A stretch of DNA of 64,000 nucleotides from Helicoverpa zea (taxonomy: Eukaryota > Arthropoda > Insecta > Lepidoptera > Noctuidae), in contig NC_061482.1 of the NCBI RefSeq assembly GCF_022581195.2, positions 8,060,001 to 8,124,000 on the forward strand, in the 5' to 3' direction. Numbering within the stretch: the first letter of the stretch is position 1; every line of letters starts with the position of its first letter. The notes below the pieces were generated by a model, which worked only from the letters and a program-made list of their open reading frames with translations, was not told where the DNA came from and made no database searches. Position numbers and translations under genes: made by a program. This document shows positions 10,701 to 25,700 of the stretch, one piece after another.

Positions 10701-13700
10701 CTTTTACTTGTCTCTATTCCGAAAAAAATATATAGATATTTTATCGCGCACCAATTAGGCAATAGGCAATTTGATTATAACCGAAGTGCGGGAGCGGACT
10801 AAATCTCTTCGTATCGGTCGTCGATACCTCTATCACTTAATATATACTTTTATAATATGAATAAATAATTTAGGTTTATATCAGCTGTTAGGCTGATACT
10901 ATCTACTGCGTATGACTGGCTAAAAATGAAGGCAGGCACCTATTCGTATTATTAAATCCATAAAGGTACACACTATCATTGACTTATCACCAACATATTT
11001 TATGTACAACCACTTACATTAATATTTCCTATCAATTAAACATGTACATAAATAATGTTATCTGTTGTATATCTTTGACGAATGGTGAGAAAGTGCATGA
11101 GTATTTGTGCAATAGGTATAATGAAATGGAATGGCAATAGATAGGAAGTGTGTAAAAAATCTCGTGTTGTGATTGGTGCCTGTGGAGATAATAAGTTTGA
11201 TCATGAATAGAATGGTTGAGCGTCGCGACGGTGTGCACGTGCTACGCGTTCGCCGACCAATGACGGACGCGCTGACGTCACGTAGGAAATTACACGCCAT
11301 TATGTTGTTTTGTACGACGCGACGCACTGAGCGCTCTATGCGACTGTAGCGTACGGCCTCCTGCGTGCCTCATCTTCCTCTAAGCAACATTCTTCTTTCC
11401 CTGTAAGATGATATGTCCTTGACAGTTCATAATTTAAAAGTATTATGTCCTAGCTAAATTTTATGATATCGACTTAGTTGTTGAAGAAATTGAAATAGGA
11501 ATTACCGGTTTTGAAACAGGCGAAAAAATTGAACTGTCAGGGAAAATCATATTATCACGAAAGCATTACCCACCTGTAAGCACTAAGTGCTGTTTCCTAC
11601 AAATCCGCTCGTGCCCTGCGTACGAAGTCAATAATTCCTGGATTTCAATAAAGTGTCCTAATGTTTACCAGCAGATAGAAGGCAACCAGTATGTCCAAAA
11701 TTAAGTATCTTTGGATTTTTGGCTAAGTTATAATTTAGTAGGTACACTTACCTAGCTAGTGTTTTTTTTATATGCAATATTTAATATATAAGTTTAACCT
11801 TTTCGTATAAGTTGTTTGGCGGATAGTATTGCAAGAAATTACCAGGTATTCAATTTTAGTGTTTGTGTAAATAATGTAATACGCTTTTCCTGCCTTTGGA
11901 ACAGCTATTAGCGAAAGCAAATATATTTTCTCCTACATGGACGTCTACCTGAGTACTCCATAAAAGATAACTTCATAGCGTGTAAAATACATAAGTGTAA
12001 AACACCTTAAATTTTAAGTTTGATTAAAAATGCAGTAAAAACGAAAACTATCGACACCAGTTACCACGCCAATGTAATATCAAAAATGAAAGTAGAATAG
12101 ATCCAAAAATAATAATTAGTAAGTATACCAAGTCAACCTGATATCTATAAAAGTGATAGCAAAACTAGTTTCTAACAAATGAACTTCGAATAAAATATTT
12201 AAAACATAAAACGCGTTGCAACATCAAAAAGCTTTTTATTGAAAATAAAATATACTATATTAACAAGCTCCGAGGGAGAGATCCGAGAGTACTCGTTGCA
12301 GATTTTGTTATAAGAGGTCAATTTTTTAAACCGTCCTGAATAAAAATTTTCGATCTAAATTAACAGGCAATGGCAGAGGTCAGAGGAGGGCAAAGCACTT
12401 TGTGTATATAGGTAGTACTCACGAACCTTCCTGCCGTCCCCCCGGGAGCGTGTGCTAATTAGGGAACGCATATTATGACAATCTACTATTTGATCCGTTT
12501 CACCGAACTTATTCATTGGCAGTTTTGATGATCTAATCGTTATTATAATAAACCTGTTTTCAATGGCCGTGCTTTTACTTTGGCAAGTATTTTAATTGAA
12601 AACATTTTTATTGGATTTAGAGGTACCTCCGTGTAATCAAGCTCGCATATTCGGTGCGGCGGGCTCACCTCAACTACCCCCGAATAGACAATATGACCTT
12701 TTCAATATGTATCCTCGTATGAAAAGAATTGAAATTGCCGTCTCATACCGTTATGGCATTGTTTGAACAGTGCGGCTCGTCGACTGTCATCGCTCTATTT
12801 CCATAATTCAACTTACGCCCACGACAGTTCATTCTTCCATACGCACACAATACTATGTAAAACAATTAAAATACACATCACAGACGCTTAATGCAAAGTC
12901 GTAAAGTCTATATTACAAACAAAAGTGGTTGGCTAACTGTATATTGGGCTCTGATGTAGGTAATGGGCATAATTCACCAAGTGACGATACTTATTGTTAT
13001 TTTTGTAACCTCGCCACGATGAAGCTGGGGATCACAGAATGTGCACATCTGGTGGCTAGGTACTTCCGACTTTATAAAACAACGATTGATGGTGCCAACT
13101 TGCATGCAATCCATAGAAAAGACGAACTTTACATAACGTAAAACTGATACCTCGGGAATAAATATAAATAGATATACGTTACGTTGCCCCATAAGTTTTC
13201 CTGAAAACACTGTAAAAAAAAAGAAAAAGCTCCAAGTCGAAATAAGACGTAATTGTGACAACATTGCCCTGGTATCTTGATAACAACAACGTAGTGCCAT
13301 TTTGTTGAGGACCGCTAAAAAACTATTATGTCATGTGTTTCAGGAAAATTAGAACTTAGTTTCAACTGTAGCGTTCAAAGTGTGGCTTTTTATCATTCAC
13401 TAGGTACCCCTAAAACTTATGACGACAATAACTAATAGTAATAACATTTTATAGGCAGTGAGCTCACATTGCCTCGGAGTCGGGAGTCGTATTTATCGGT
13501 TGGGCGGACTGGGGCGGGCGGCGTTAGGCGGATCGATAAGAACCGCCCACCGGAGTGGGGACCACACTAGCTTAGAATACATTTTAATAAAATTCTACCA
13601 TTCATTCGATCCAGTGCCAGTTTTAATGTCATTAAAGATTTTTTGGAAGCTTTTATAGTTCACATAAGCCAGAGGGAAACTAAGATTTAAATACATTATC

Positions 13701-16700
13701 TACATTATAGTATAGTAACAAATAATAAATAGGAAATCTTGATAATTAGGACAGGCAATCAAAATATTACAACACGAATACAAAGTTAATAAATACATGT
13801 ACCATACAGTTAGTCATTTTTATTGGCATCAAAGTTAATTCAAAGCGAATTGTAGATATACTTACACGAACTTTCGTCTTGAATATAGTGAATTCATACT
13901 CCGCATTGCCGAAATAGGTATATGAATTTATGTTAGTAAGGGGGATCTGGATACTCAGTTTGTTTAAAAAGCAACACGTGCCTCCCAGCGGAGCATAGAA
14001 GAATAAAAAATGTGTAATTTGAGTAATGTTTGCAGTTCCCATCATTTTACCTGACTGTGGGGATCGGGGCCCTGCTAAGGGCTTCCGATACCAAATAAAC
14101 CTTGTACATGCTGTTTTTATGAGCGATCTATATAAAACTTAAACCAGTAGTGTTACTTTACTTATGCCTAGAAAATATACCTTAGTAAAATAGATTTTGG
14201 GGCTTGGAACTGTATAAGAAATGTGTCATGAATCATTATTTTTTGTTAAATAACAAGCAATTGAAAAACAAAGTGTGTTTTTATAATCGGTATTCAATTT
14301 CTTTAATAGTAGGTATTTATTCAACCGCTACAGCGAAGCGTTGAACGTCCTTTTTTTTAAAAAGAAAGAAGTAGGTTCCTAAGTAACACTAACTTCTTAG
14401 AAGTAGCTACAAAAGTGAGAACATACATGTAAGCAACCATAAAAGGAATGTGAGTACTAACATACATTATGCGTGTAAAAACCGCCAGTGTTCGCGGAGC
14501 GCGTGTTACCCGACCGAGTGGGTACGCGCGCCGACAGCGCGTGCCATTTCATGTAAAAACCACATTACTATTATAAACTAGTATTAAATAATATATGTCG
14601 CTATATAAACCACATACCTACCTCGTTTGCACATAAAAATATCCATCTAAATAATGTTAGAGTCAAAGTATTTCCTGCATACTTTCATTTCCTTCCTTGA
14701 ACATTTCTTAATGTTGCGAAAGCAGTGAAGCACGTCGCAATATTTGCAGCCAACAAGCAGGTAAAGTCATATTACATGTGACTGCTAACTTAATGAAAAT
14801 TTGATTCCCACGACAGCATGTACTGAACACAATGTTTATAGGTGTGTTGCACAAGCTGGCTGCGTACCTGACGCGCGTTGTAGCCTATCTTTCATACAAT
14901 CAGTTCCTAATCAGATTCTGCGGTGGAGCAAGCGGGAGCTCTGGCACAGATAACGCACAGCTCCACACATTAGGACGACACTAAAGTTGACATTACTCGG
15001 TACACGTTTTCCTGCATTACTCATGCCACTTAGCTTTCTTGTTATTACTAAGGGAATTCTTCGAGAAAGCTCTTGAATCATATGGCAACCTTTACAAACA
15101 AAAAGGTACTATTTTTATTTTCGCTTGGGATCTGTTCAAATGTTCTAGTGCATTTTTTGTTTACTGTGTAAGTAACGCACCATGACAATACGGTGATGTC
15201 GGACTATTAACAAATCACCGTATAAATATTCATGCTTGATCCCCTCGTCCGCCCGAGGGATGAGCAATACGTATAGTTTTTAATAATAAAAACATATTAG
15301 CCGCATCGCATGTCTGTCTTTCCGTGACCGGGCAGTTTTACACCTGGCCAAATGGGGAGACAGGGAGATGGTAGGAGGAATATGGGAGGGTAGACAGGGG
15401 TTTGTGGGGGTGATGGGGTAAAGAGGAGGGGGCGGCAGAGGCACCGTTTGTCAGCGGTCAGCTATTAATGAATGTGCCCATAATGTTTATTGTGCCCGCT
15501 GAGCAGTTTTTGGGCAATGCTTGTAACTCATCGTTTTATAAATAAACTATCATGACTATCGGCTATAGAGCAGTACGCAACGGGTTCTATTGTTGCAGTA
15601 TTGTGACTTTTCGGCAGCACGTGTATAGGATCCTTTATTATAGTAAATCTTTCTCTATGCGTAGTAACGAAACCGTTTCATGAGATTGAATGTTAGACTT
15701 TAAATAAGGGATATTATAAATTGCATATCAAATAAATAATCGCCTATCAATTAATACTCATCATTTATATTCTTTTTTACATCAAATAACTTAGTTCACT
15801 ACAAATAAACTAAATGTTTAACAACACTCAAACTGCAGATAATTCGAAATTATACATCAATATGACATTGCTTTTTTTATTATAATGCAATACACTTAAA
15901 TTTATTCTTGTACAAAAATACTACATACATAGCATTAATACTGACTGCACAGCAAATTTTCCATATTTCATAGCAAAATAACTATCCCAGTCGCATATTA
16001 ACCAGTAAGTACAACAAAACCTGTTCATCATATTTGTCTTAATTTTCAAGAAGCCATGCTCGACAAATTAAATGATTATTATAACAAAAAAATCCTGTCA
16101 CATTGCATTATTTCTAAAAACAGAACAAATTAACTGAAAAAGGTTCGCGGCTTCGCGCGCTTTTTCGTCACTGGAGTGCAGAGTGGCGCGAGTGAGTAAG
16201 ATAGAGTTCAATTAAAAAATATTGTATTAAAAATTGAAGCTAGTAACGAAAACAAATCGCTGCAAAACCGACTCCACGTAGTCTTGTCTGCCCTACCCCT
16301 AGAGTGCAATTCAAAACCGCGTAGGCGCGGAGGGGCGAGGCGGCCTGCGAGCTGAGGAGCAGGTAATTTTAACGCTCGCCAACGCGGTTGAGGCTGGCCG
16401 GCTCGGCCGGCCAGTAAGCCGAAGCTGCGGTGGTGAGCGTGAAAATCATCTGCGACGATAAGCTCGCATTTGACCGCCGGAGCCACGAAGCGCCGGAGCC
16501 GTGACAGAAGTGATGCTTGCTGCATGTTGCATGCTTACTTCCATGTTGCATGCCTGGTTACATGCTGCATGCCTGCTTTCATGCTTCAGGCTTGTTTGCA
16601 TGCTTCTTACAGGAAAATAAAAATTCCAAAACTATGCCAAAAGATGATTCTGACTATAAACATTCTGAAATATGATATTATAGTAGTAGCCTTTTAATGA

Positions 16701-19700
16701 CTACTTATATGAAATGTATGCCAAAAGGAAATACTGACAATGACTGACAATGCACCAGCCCTATTTTTTTAAAGAACTATAGTATGTATATGCAAGCATA
16801 TCATCGGACTTGCGATCCGACTCAAGTACGTGGCGCCAGCTGCAGAAGCTAAAAATGTTGCCTATTATTATTAGGGCAAAAAAGGAAACGTGTACGCCCC
16901 GCGAAAGCAAGACGCGCTTTAATAATTCAATAAATTACAATTTTGTATTTAATTTTATATTTTTTTGCTGGTCTCATTATGCCGTAATTAATAAATAATA
17001 AGATGACTGAGACAAATAAAATGCTGTTTCATTCTGAAAAACTGCTGTAAATAATATAAAATAGAAGCTATATTTAAAAGAAAAAGAGTTAACATGTATA
17101 ATGTGCATTAAGATTATTAGCTGTGCATTGATGAAAAAGCTTTTGCTTTAGGAAAAATCGCTGTACGCTGCGAAAATAAATTGTAGTGTGTTTAGTGATA
17201 TTTTGAGTTGAATATTTTGCTGTGCAATCAGTAATTTTGATGGGAATTCGGAATCTTATTGCATAGAAAAAGGATATTTTTTGATTTGCGTTTAAATACT
17301 ACCCTTTAAATAATTACCGATTAATTTCTCTATTTTTTATAGTTTAACATAATTTAACTTTGTTTGGTAAAATTCACAAATAATGACCTATAAACGTATT
17401 ATTATACGAAATATTCACGGTTGAAAGCGCGAACTGTCACAGTAATCAGTAGTTAGAGGGTCACAATAATCACGTGCCCTCGTTTACACGTTTGACTCCG
17501 TTTTATTATTATAATGAAATTATTAGAGAGCGAGGGTAGTTCGCGTGCAGGCCACGTGCGGATAGCCATTACCTCATTAAAAGATAGTCTGACTGTGATG
17601 CTACGACTGCGGGGGTAGTTTAACTTTTTAATTTAATGTATTGTGCTTGCGGTTAAATACTTTCGTATTGTAAAAAGGTGTGATTTCATGAGGGGTCTGC
17701 TGATATTGATTATTCATTTATGGCGCAAGGGTGTTTTTAGTGTTGGACATTGTTACTTAGCTGATATACCTGCCTTTTTGGAATGCGCAATCTCGTTGAG
17801 AGAGATGACAAGTATCTAATTTGGTTTTTAGATCATTATTTCCAAATACTGTCAAAATATATTTGGCTGAAAAACATATAATTAGTGAATTATTACATGA
17901 TGTACAGAAGTACAGAATATGTCATATGATACAGCTGAAAAGCTGATTGAATGCGTTTATCACTAGTCCGATTTCAAGAATACTTTAGTATTAAATAACC
18001 AATATAACATATTTTTTATGTGGGTTCAGGAAGTACTTTCCTATTCCCTCGGGATGATAGCGAAAGTGTGGGAAACAGATATTAGTTTTAATAGTCATAA
18101 ACAGAGCTCTTGTAAACTGAAAAGCACGCTATGCTTGTTTTCAGAAATGTGGTAGTTAAGCTTTGAGCTCTAGGTACAATAATCGCGTGTATATTCCTAA
18201 ATAATGATAATAATAATTACGTATAACTTCACAGTTCATACGTAATTTTCAATCCAAAACTCATCACGTATTGACTCCCTCTAAAAGACACTGGTTGCTA
18301 AAAGTCAATACCGATATGTTCAGGTCGCGAAACTGATATTTAAATTGAATGTTAAAAAGTCGGGTGTTCATTATGGAAGTCAATTAGCGACGAAGAAGGT
18401 AACAATCTGGCAAGAAGGGGGTTACTGGTGGGACCGAGCAACTAATTAGCTAATGGATGGACTCCCCTGCCCCGTGCCTACTGCGCTCGGCACGCCGTAA
18501 TGGATTGCGGCACGCTCGCCACCTCGCTGTGGTCACATCTCGAATTTCGTCCTTCCCGTTATGGAAAAATATGGATTTTTAATAATTGTAAAAGCAACAC
18601 GCGCACATTCAATACAGTTCAGGAGATTCTAACTTCAGTGTAAAAGCTCGGGATTAAGTGTATTCTCAACATTTGTCATCTCACCTCGATAAATGGAAAC
18701 TTTCGCTGCTAAAACCAACTTTAATGAGCGATGAACATAAACCATATTTTATAGCTTCTTTATGTTCGAACGATAGTTGAAATTGTTGAGTTGTTGGTAC
18801 TCTCTATATACCCGTTTGTATATAGATCGTGACTATTGTAATAACATTGTTTTACCTAGATTATCTAGGAAAAATAAGGTTCTAGGAGGTATCTATTTCT
18901 TTAGAGACATTAGTATTGCATATTTTGAAGATACATGAGGGGCAAGGGTTAAATGGTAGGTTCTTAGTACTTATTCAAACATACAGTCTAGAATTTCACC
19001 AAGACTTTCCAAATCTATCGTGAAAACAATTACGATGTTGTAAATTAAAGTTTATTGTCAACAAACAATCATTATCTTCTTCAATGAAATGATGTGGGAT
19101 ACAATATCCCAATACCTTTAATTACTGCTCAGGCTATAATATGCTTCCCCTTACTTCTGGTTATTTAAACACACATACAAATAATTTCAGATAACAATCT
19201 ACAAAAAGTGATTATAGTAAAAAATGATGTTTATTAGTGCCCTTTTGCGGTAATTAGCGGCAGTATAAAATATGACACATAACGTCTGATTATTATTGCA
19301 TCAACATAGGTATCTGTTCTATAGCGCAATTCCGTGTAAAGTGGCGACTACTTCACATCATCTTATTGTGCATCTCTTCACGATACATATTTATATAAAA
19401 TAGCCGTTTCGAATACAATTAATTGAGATGTTGTTATGTTACTTAATTACTATTTTAACATTCACATTAAAGACTGATAGTCGTTAAAATGGTGTTAAAA
19501 TTACTGCACCCGTTGACATTTTAACAAACTCACGGATATTGTATTGCTGAATTTCGGTGAGTATCTAGGCATGGCATTTAAAGGTATGTGAGTGCGCTTA
19601 TTTTAAACACAGATTTTTTCCGCGTTTTTATTAAACTACTCTTAAAAGTCAGCAGTACATTCATACTCCATTTTCTAAGTAGAACATTAACTAAAAATAA

Positions 19701-22700
19701 TTCTTCATAATAATCGAAACGACAGTTTTATATTGGCTGTAATAAAAAACGCATAACTCGTGTTCTGACGCAAATTGAATAGACTCAAGGAGGTGAGAGG
19801 TGGGAGCTTATTACCAAGATAAAATGTACCTAAAAGCTGTGGCATTTGGCTCAAATTCCATTGGCCTGTACGTAGCCACAAAACAGTATGGGGTAGTTGA
19901 AATTATTGTAGAGTATATAGTAGATGGAGGCGAATAGCAGTAATGCAGCGATATCAGATATGGACGTGACAGTAAACACTGGACGTGGAAGTAAGCCGGA
20001 GTAGTAGAGTTGTTAGTTTACTGCATCATCTTAAATAAGTTAAACTGTTTTAAATTAATTCAAGTGACTCCGACATCCATAAATATGCCAGTTGGTTTTC
20101 TTCCTCAGTAAATATGTAAATGTTACGGTCAATGTTCTAAATGCGCAGAGTGTTGCCACTGTTCAGTATTATAGGTATCTATAGATACAAAATAAGAAAA
20201 AGCTGGGTCGGATGGTTGACGGCATCATAGAAGTTTAAGTAGATAGGAGAAGATATATAGAGATTAATCGTCACGAACTCTACTAAACTATTATAACCAT
20301 CTGCTAAGTAATATTCATATGCTATTGAGCGACGTTTAATCCAGGGAAAGGTTGAGGGAACCAGGTCACGAGGAAGATGGCCTGTGCAATAGAGTGGCTA
20401 TATAAAAGCTACAATAAATGCCCATTATCACTGCAGGAATGCTCGAGGACAGCGGGGATTAGCGGCGGAGTGTTGTAAAGCTTGCGAACTGAAGTGATGG
20501 CCACGACGATTGTTAATTTAAAAAATATTTGAACATTAATTAACCTCGGCCTTTATGTGTCTTGTAGACTAAATTAAATGTACCTGTATCTGTATCTGTA
20601 TATTATTTAATAAATAATAACTATCTGATAACTAAGTTTGTCACACAGAATTTAAAGTTGTACCAACGACCGTTACGTTTAGATGTTTTAATCTGCGCAA
20701 CAGACAACAGATTTTCACCACTGGACCGATTCATAAGCGGAGGCTACTTAGCACAGCAGAGTACACCCGTGCAAGGCCAACATGGGTTAACTAATTCTTC
20801 AGTCATTATTAAATTAATTGTGTAGAACAAGTTTTTATACATTAAGTTATGATGTGACATCACCAGTGAGTCATTGTCAGTAGACGGTCTGTCTGATTAG
20901 TATAATTATTTGATAATAAAGGGCCATCTTTAAAATAGCATTTTGTGATTCGACATGAATCACTAAATGCTATTTTAAAGGTTGTGCGATCATATCAATA
21001 ACGTAATACAGGTAACAAAGTTGTTTACATAATGAGTATGGATGATATTCTGCGCCAGATATGAGAGTACGGTTCAAACTGTATTATAGAGAAATTAAAT
21101 ACACCCGGACTGATAAGTCGTGTATTATTATATGGATACATAACCAAGTCCAAAAGAAAGCACATAGGTAGCAAAATGTTATTGCAGGAAGTTCTTATTC
21201 GTTGCTAGATCTCGACGTGATAGTATCAGTTAGGATAACTTAAAAGCGTTAGGAGAAAAGAGTACAACCTATGAACCGTATAATATAACAATAGTTTGAG
21301 TTTACTCTTAGATACCTAGATGCTGAATTGTAATTACAATAACAGAAAACAATACACTGAAATCTTTCTTCACGTTCACGATGTTCACAATGTGCATGAC
21401 TTTCGGAACACTGTTCCCGTACTTCCCGACTGTAGTCCCGTAGCGCCGTCTGAAACATTATGCGAACTTACGAAGGGCCTATTTACGATTTAGCATATTC
21501 ATGCGGAGCCCTGAAACACAGTGCCGTCAAGAATGTCATTTGCATGTAAATGACATTCCTGGCGGAGGTTGCGCGCGCAGTTATCGATGTGTCATTGCAT
21601 ACACCCCCGCCCTAGCTGGCCGCCCTACGCCGTGATTGGGCCGCCAGCCGGAAATCGTCTAGCGTACGCTTCCAAGTGAATAATTATGAATACATTATGT
21701 AAGCACATAATGTGCCGCTAGTTACACGCGAACACTGTAAGCTTAGGAGCGCACGCTCTTATATTTACGCAATGACCAGAAGGAATGATTTTAGCAACTA
21801 TCACAAGTGAAATATAATGTACCCAGCTTGTTGAGCGCACAATACAATTCTAATACTGTTAATTGTAATTAATACTTAAAAAGGTACTTATAAGTATGTC
21901 TTTAAATTAAACACCAAAAAATTGCTGAGCTAAAGCATACTGTAAACAGTATTGATTATCTAAAACAAATCTTCGAAAAAATACCTATTTTTTACTTGAT
22001 TTTAGAAACAATATAGGTAGGACAGGTAGGAATGCCACACGTCTAAAAAACATAAAATCAAAAGATTGATGATTATGGCTTTTGAAAGCCATTAGTAATG
22101 ATATGAGTGAATTAATTCTAAGATTAGTCATACGTATGATGATGATATCTAAATAATCTAATAAATTGATTCTAATCCGTACTATTATTATTTTAATTTA
22201 AATAATGTTTATACGCATTTTGTTGATTTCAAAGAGTAAAGGTAAAAGTATTGAATTGCCAGTGAAAGTATTAGCGAGTTGCAAAGAACAATGAAGTGGA
22301 CATGCATGTCGCTCCGACATTACATTGTCATCGAATTCACTAACGTACGACTCATTTAATACTCAAACGACTTTATTACGTGTTAATCAAATGTAAACGT
22401 ATAATTTTCTATTCGTATGCGGATAAAACACAACAAAGTAAGACAAAAAGATATAGGTAGACAAATAAACGGCTCGAACTCTTTGAGTATGTATGAATGA
22501 CTACGCGAAGGAATGCGGCGCACGCGACTCACACACACAAACCCGATCACGTCATTTACATACACAAACTAAGCATAAAACAAGATTTACCACACACAAA
22601 CGTTTACTGTCAGAAAGTCTTCATATACTCACACAAGCACACAATGTATAATCGCTACCAAATTCTTTTTTAAGTAGGTGTATTTTTTTAATTACCTACC

Positions 22701-25700
22701 TACTTTAGTACCTAGTAGTTTACTACTTATTTATAAAGTTTCATTGTTTGAGTCAACAATTTTATTTAAAAGAAAATAATATGTTTTCTTTGTATGTTAC
22801 AGATTGTTCTGATTTTTTTTTTTATTTTGATAGTTATATGAATGTTGATAATAAATGTGTTAAATGTTACATTACTTGACAATAACATTAAGTACCTACC
22901 CCATATGTTTGCAGTAAAGAAGACCCGCAAAAGATCACAAAATTACTTTGGTTTAAAATTATAAAAGCTTAATTTATGTATAAAGATTTTCGTCTCGATG
23001 ATACCGTCTTCTCTTGAATGGCGTTGCCAAGACGCGAGATTACTATTAGCCCGTTACTTGTCTCAATGAATGGTGTCTCTCGTAATAGCGCCCAAAAAGA
23101 CTTAAATATTCTTTACGTAATGCACGAAAGTATACCTAATCACAGACAACATAAAGTTTAGAATCGTAAAAAGTTTACATCTAAAAGCCTCATTCTATGT
23201 AGGTTTTAAGATAATGATCCCATGTTGAGAGGAAGTGAAGTGAGGTGCGTAAGAGTGTGCGAAGTTATTTTTTCGTCAAATTTTGGCTCGGGAACAAACC
23301 TGTGACGCCCACGCAACGCCGGAAATATCGTACAGATCCTATCGAGGTCTTAACTCAGTATGCTGCGCACGATTCCGTCATTAGTAGGAATTGTGCATTT
23401 TTGCCTTTCAAGAAAGGAAGTTGAGATTTGATAAGGTCAAAAAGTTTTGAACATGTCGTTGACCTCCGGATTAATTTAATTTAAGTTTAACTGTCGTCTT
23501 CAGTTTTCTTTTCATGTAGCAATTCTCATTCACATAACGTGCAAAGCGCGCGTACCTTTGAAAAACTTAGTACCTAGTAAATGCTCGTAAGTAATTAACA
23601 TTATGCAAAACAGTATTTCTATAAAGTTGTCATGTCTTCCATCTGAACATTTGTAATCTCCTAGGGATCTGCTAATGATTGGTAAACAATTCCTTCTTAG
23701 GAATAATATACATAAATCTCAGATAGGTGCTATCTCGGAAAATATGTAAATGAACACGTACCATTACAATCAACCGTTTTAATATGAACTCAGTGGAGAC
23801 AAAGTATTCAATTTACTGTATTAGACGTGTGAGATAAGGAATTGAAGGGTCTCTAACAATATTGTCAGCAGGTAGACAATGGGTCCGCGACGTGACAGGC
23901 GCGGGGCCGACCTGTCCGTCTGTCTGTCTGTCACGATACCTACTCTGCTGATCGCTTAATCACGAGAATGAATTTCATTTAGATATCGTTTAATTATTTG
24001 ATAGTGGCTTTATTACACTAACAGTATCACCCAAAATCTGAAACCAGTGAACTGGAAGAAAACCTTCAGGTGTGAAGCCTACACTGCCAGAATAGCGCAA
24101 CATAAATTGAGTAGCTACAAAAAGTAAGTTTAAGCGGTAAGTTAACATAAAGTATTTTTCGCTTGGAGCTGCATTAAAATTCATAAGTTTTGATTCGAGT
24201 CATAATGGATCGTAACTTGAAGTCGGCACAACCCACGTCGGATATTGTCAGGTGACTTTATCAATCACTACCAGAATACTGTTTGATTTAGGGCGCGCAG
24301 GTTTAAGGTTCCTATTCAGTGGGTCAATTTCGCAGTTTAATTGTCAAAATATGTTTAATTGGACAAGTTAACGAAGTCATCAAATATAACTGGTTATAAC
24401 ATACATAAAGTTTCTCGTTTTAGGCGTTGACACACGGGAGATGAAACTGTGGAGCACACACCTGTTTCATTGGTTACCTTCAGAGGAACAAATAACGGAA
24501 TCCATGTTGTTTCTATTATTTTTAAAGTTGAAGTAAGGTATAGGTAGATACAGGTCTAATATGTGGATCTTCTATGATTTTCGTACAGGTAAGTCTTATG
24601 CATAACTGAATTACTTCATGTTAACTATATTATTTATGCTGTCGTATGATTTGAACTGAAAATTTCTAAGTTAGTTAGGCTTTAGGGCTTTAGGCACACT
24701 TATCACGTACTTAAAAGCTATAAATGGTAAAAGGAATAGTTTCATTATAAACCTAACAAACCATAGCGTAAAACCATAGGTTGTAAACGTCGCGGCTTAC
24801 ATTTTAGTTGGACAGTCAGCTAGAGAGATTGCGCGCCCGCGAAATTTTTATGAATGGACATAACGGTACCACCGCTATTGATACCTCATTAGCATGGGGT
24901 CATAAATTACAAGAAATTTAAATTCGGAGGCTTGTTGGGTACTTCAACGGATTAGAAGAATTGATGTGATTGGTCGAAAGAACTCTTCTATTGTGTCTAC
25001 CTACAATAAATTGTTGTTTATACTTGCTGATTACTCCGTCATCTATGTTAGATGTTCTTAGAACGTTTTAAAGCTAGGTTTGTAAATAATACAATTATTC
25101 TCTTGACAATAAAATAACGATAGTTGAATTGCAAACTGCAAACTGAATTGGTAATCACAACAACGGATGTACGAAAAGCACAATACGAAGTGTGTGCACA
25201 TTCCAACGTGAGCGGAAACGACAATAGTTACCCCACTTCCACGACTAGGGTTTATAGCTGTAGCGGGATGCGCCAATATCTTTAACTGCTTATTCTCCAT
25301 ACAATTCGTAGTTTTAATGACAATAACACGGCATGTATGTAGGTATTGTCGAGTTCAGTATTAACGTGGCTGAGCGATGATGTCACCGCTTGAGGTAACG
25401 GACAAACGCGACTGTCAGGACCAGGTACGCATGTCCATTTCGACTCACAGGACAGTTTTTCGACCAATAGGTTTTAGTTTTTATAACCAAAATTATTGAA
25501 CATTATCAAGAATGTATGTATTGAAATGGGTAACAAGTATGTGACTATGTTAATTAATGTAGTTCACAGTACTTAAATCATTAAAAAAAATTCTCTGAAT
25601 ATAGTAATGTAGTGTTATTACGGAAAGGTCTATATGGAACGATTTTAACACACACTTTTTAGGTTATTATTTTTTTGCTCCGTTCAGATACCGGGCATAC

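Noticed and set aside
12974..13300. 108-codon minus-strand ORF
   Set aside because: Contains a poly-Phe run from an A-rich tract; no recognisable motif; size within chance for this composition.
13767..14045. 92-codon minus-strand ORF
   Set aside because: No recognised family and no supporting splice or promoter context. Could be a repeat-derived fragment, but I cannot support it.
16208..16525. 105-codon minus-strand ORF through the GC-rich island
   Set aside because: Arginine/alanine/leucine-rich translation typical of GC-rich non-coding DNA, with no domain.
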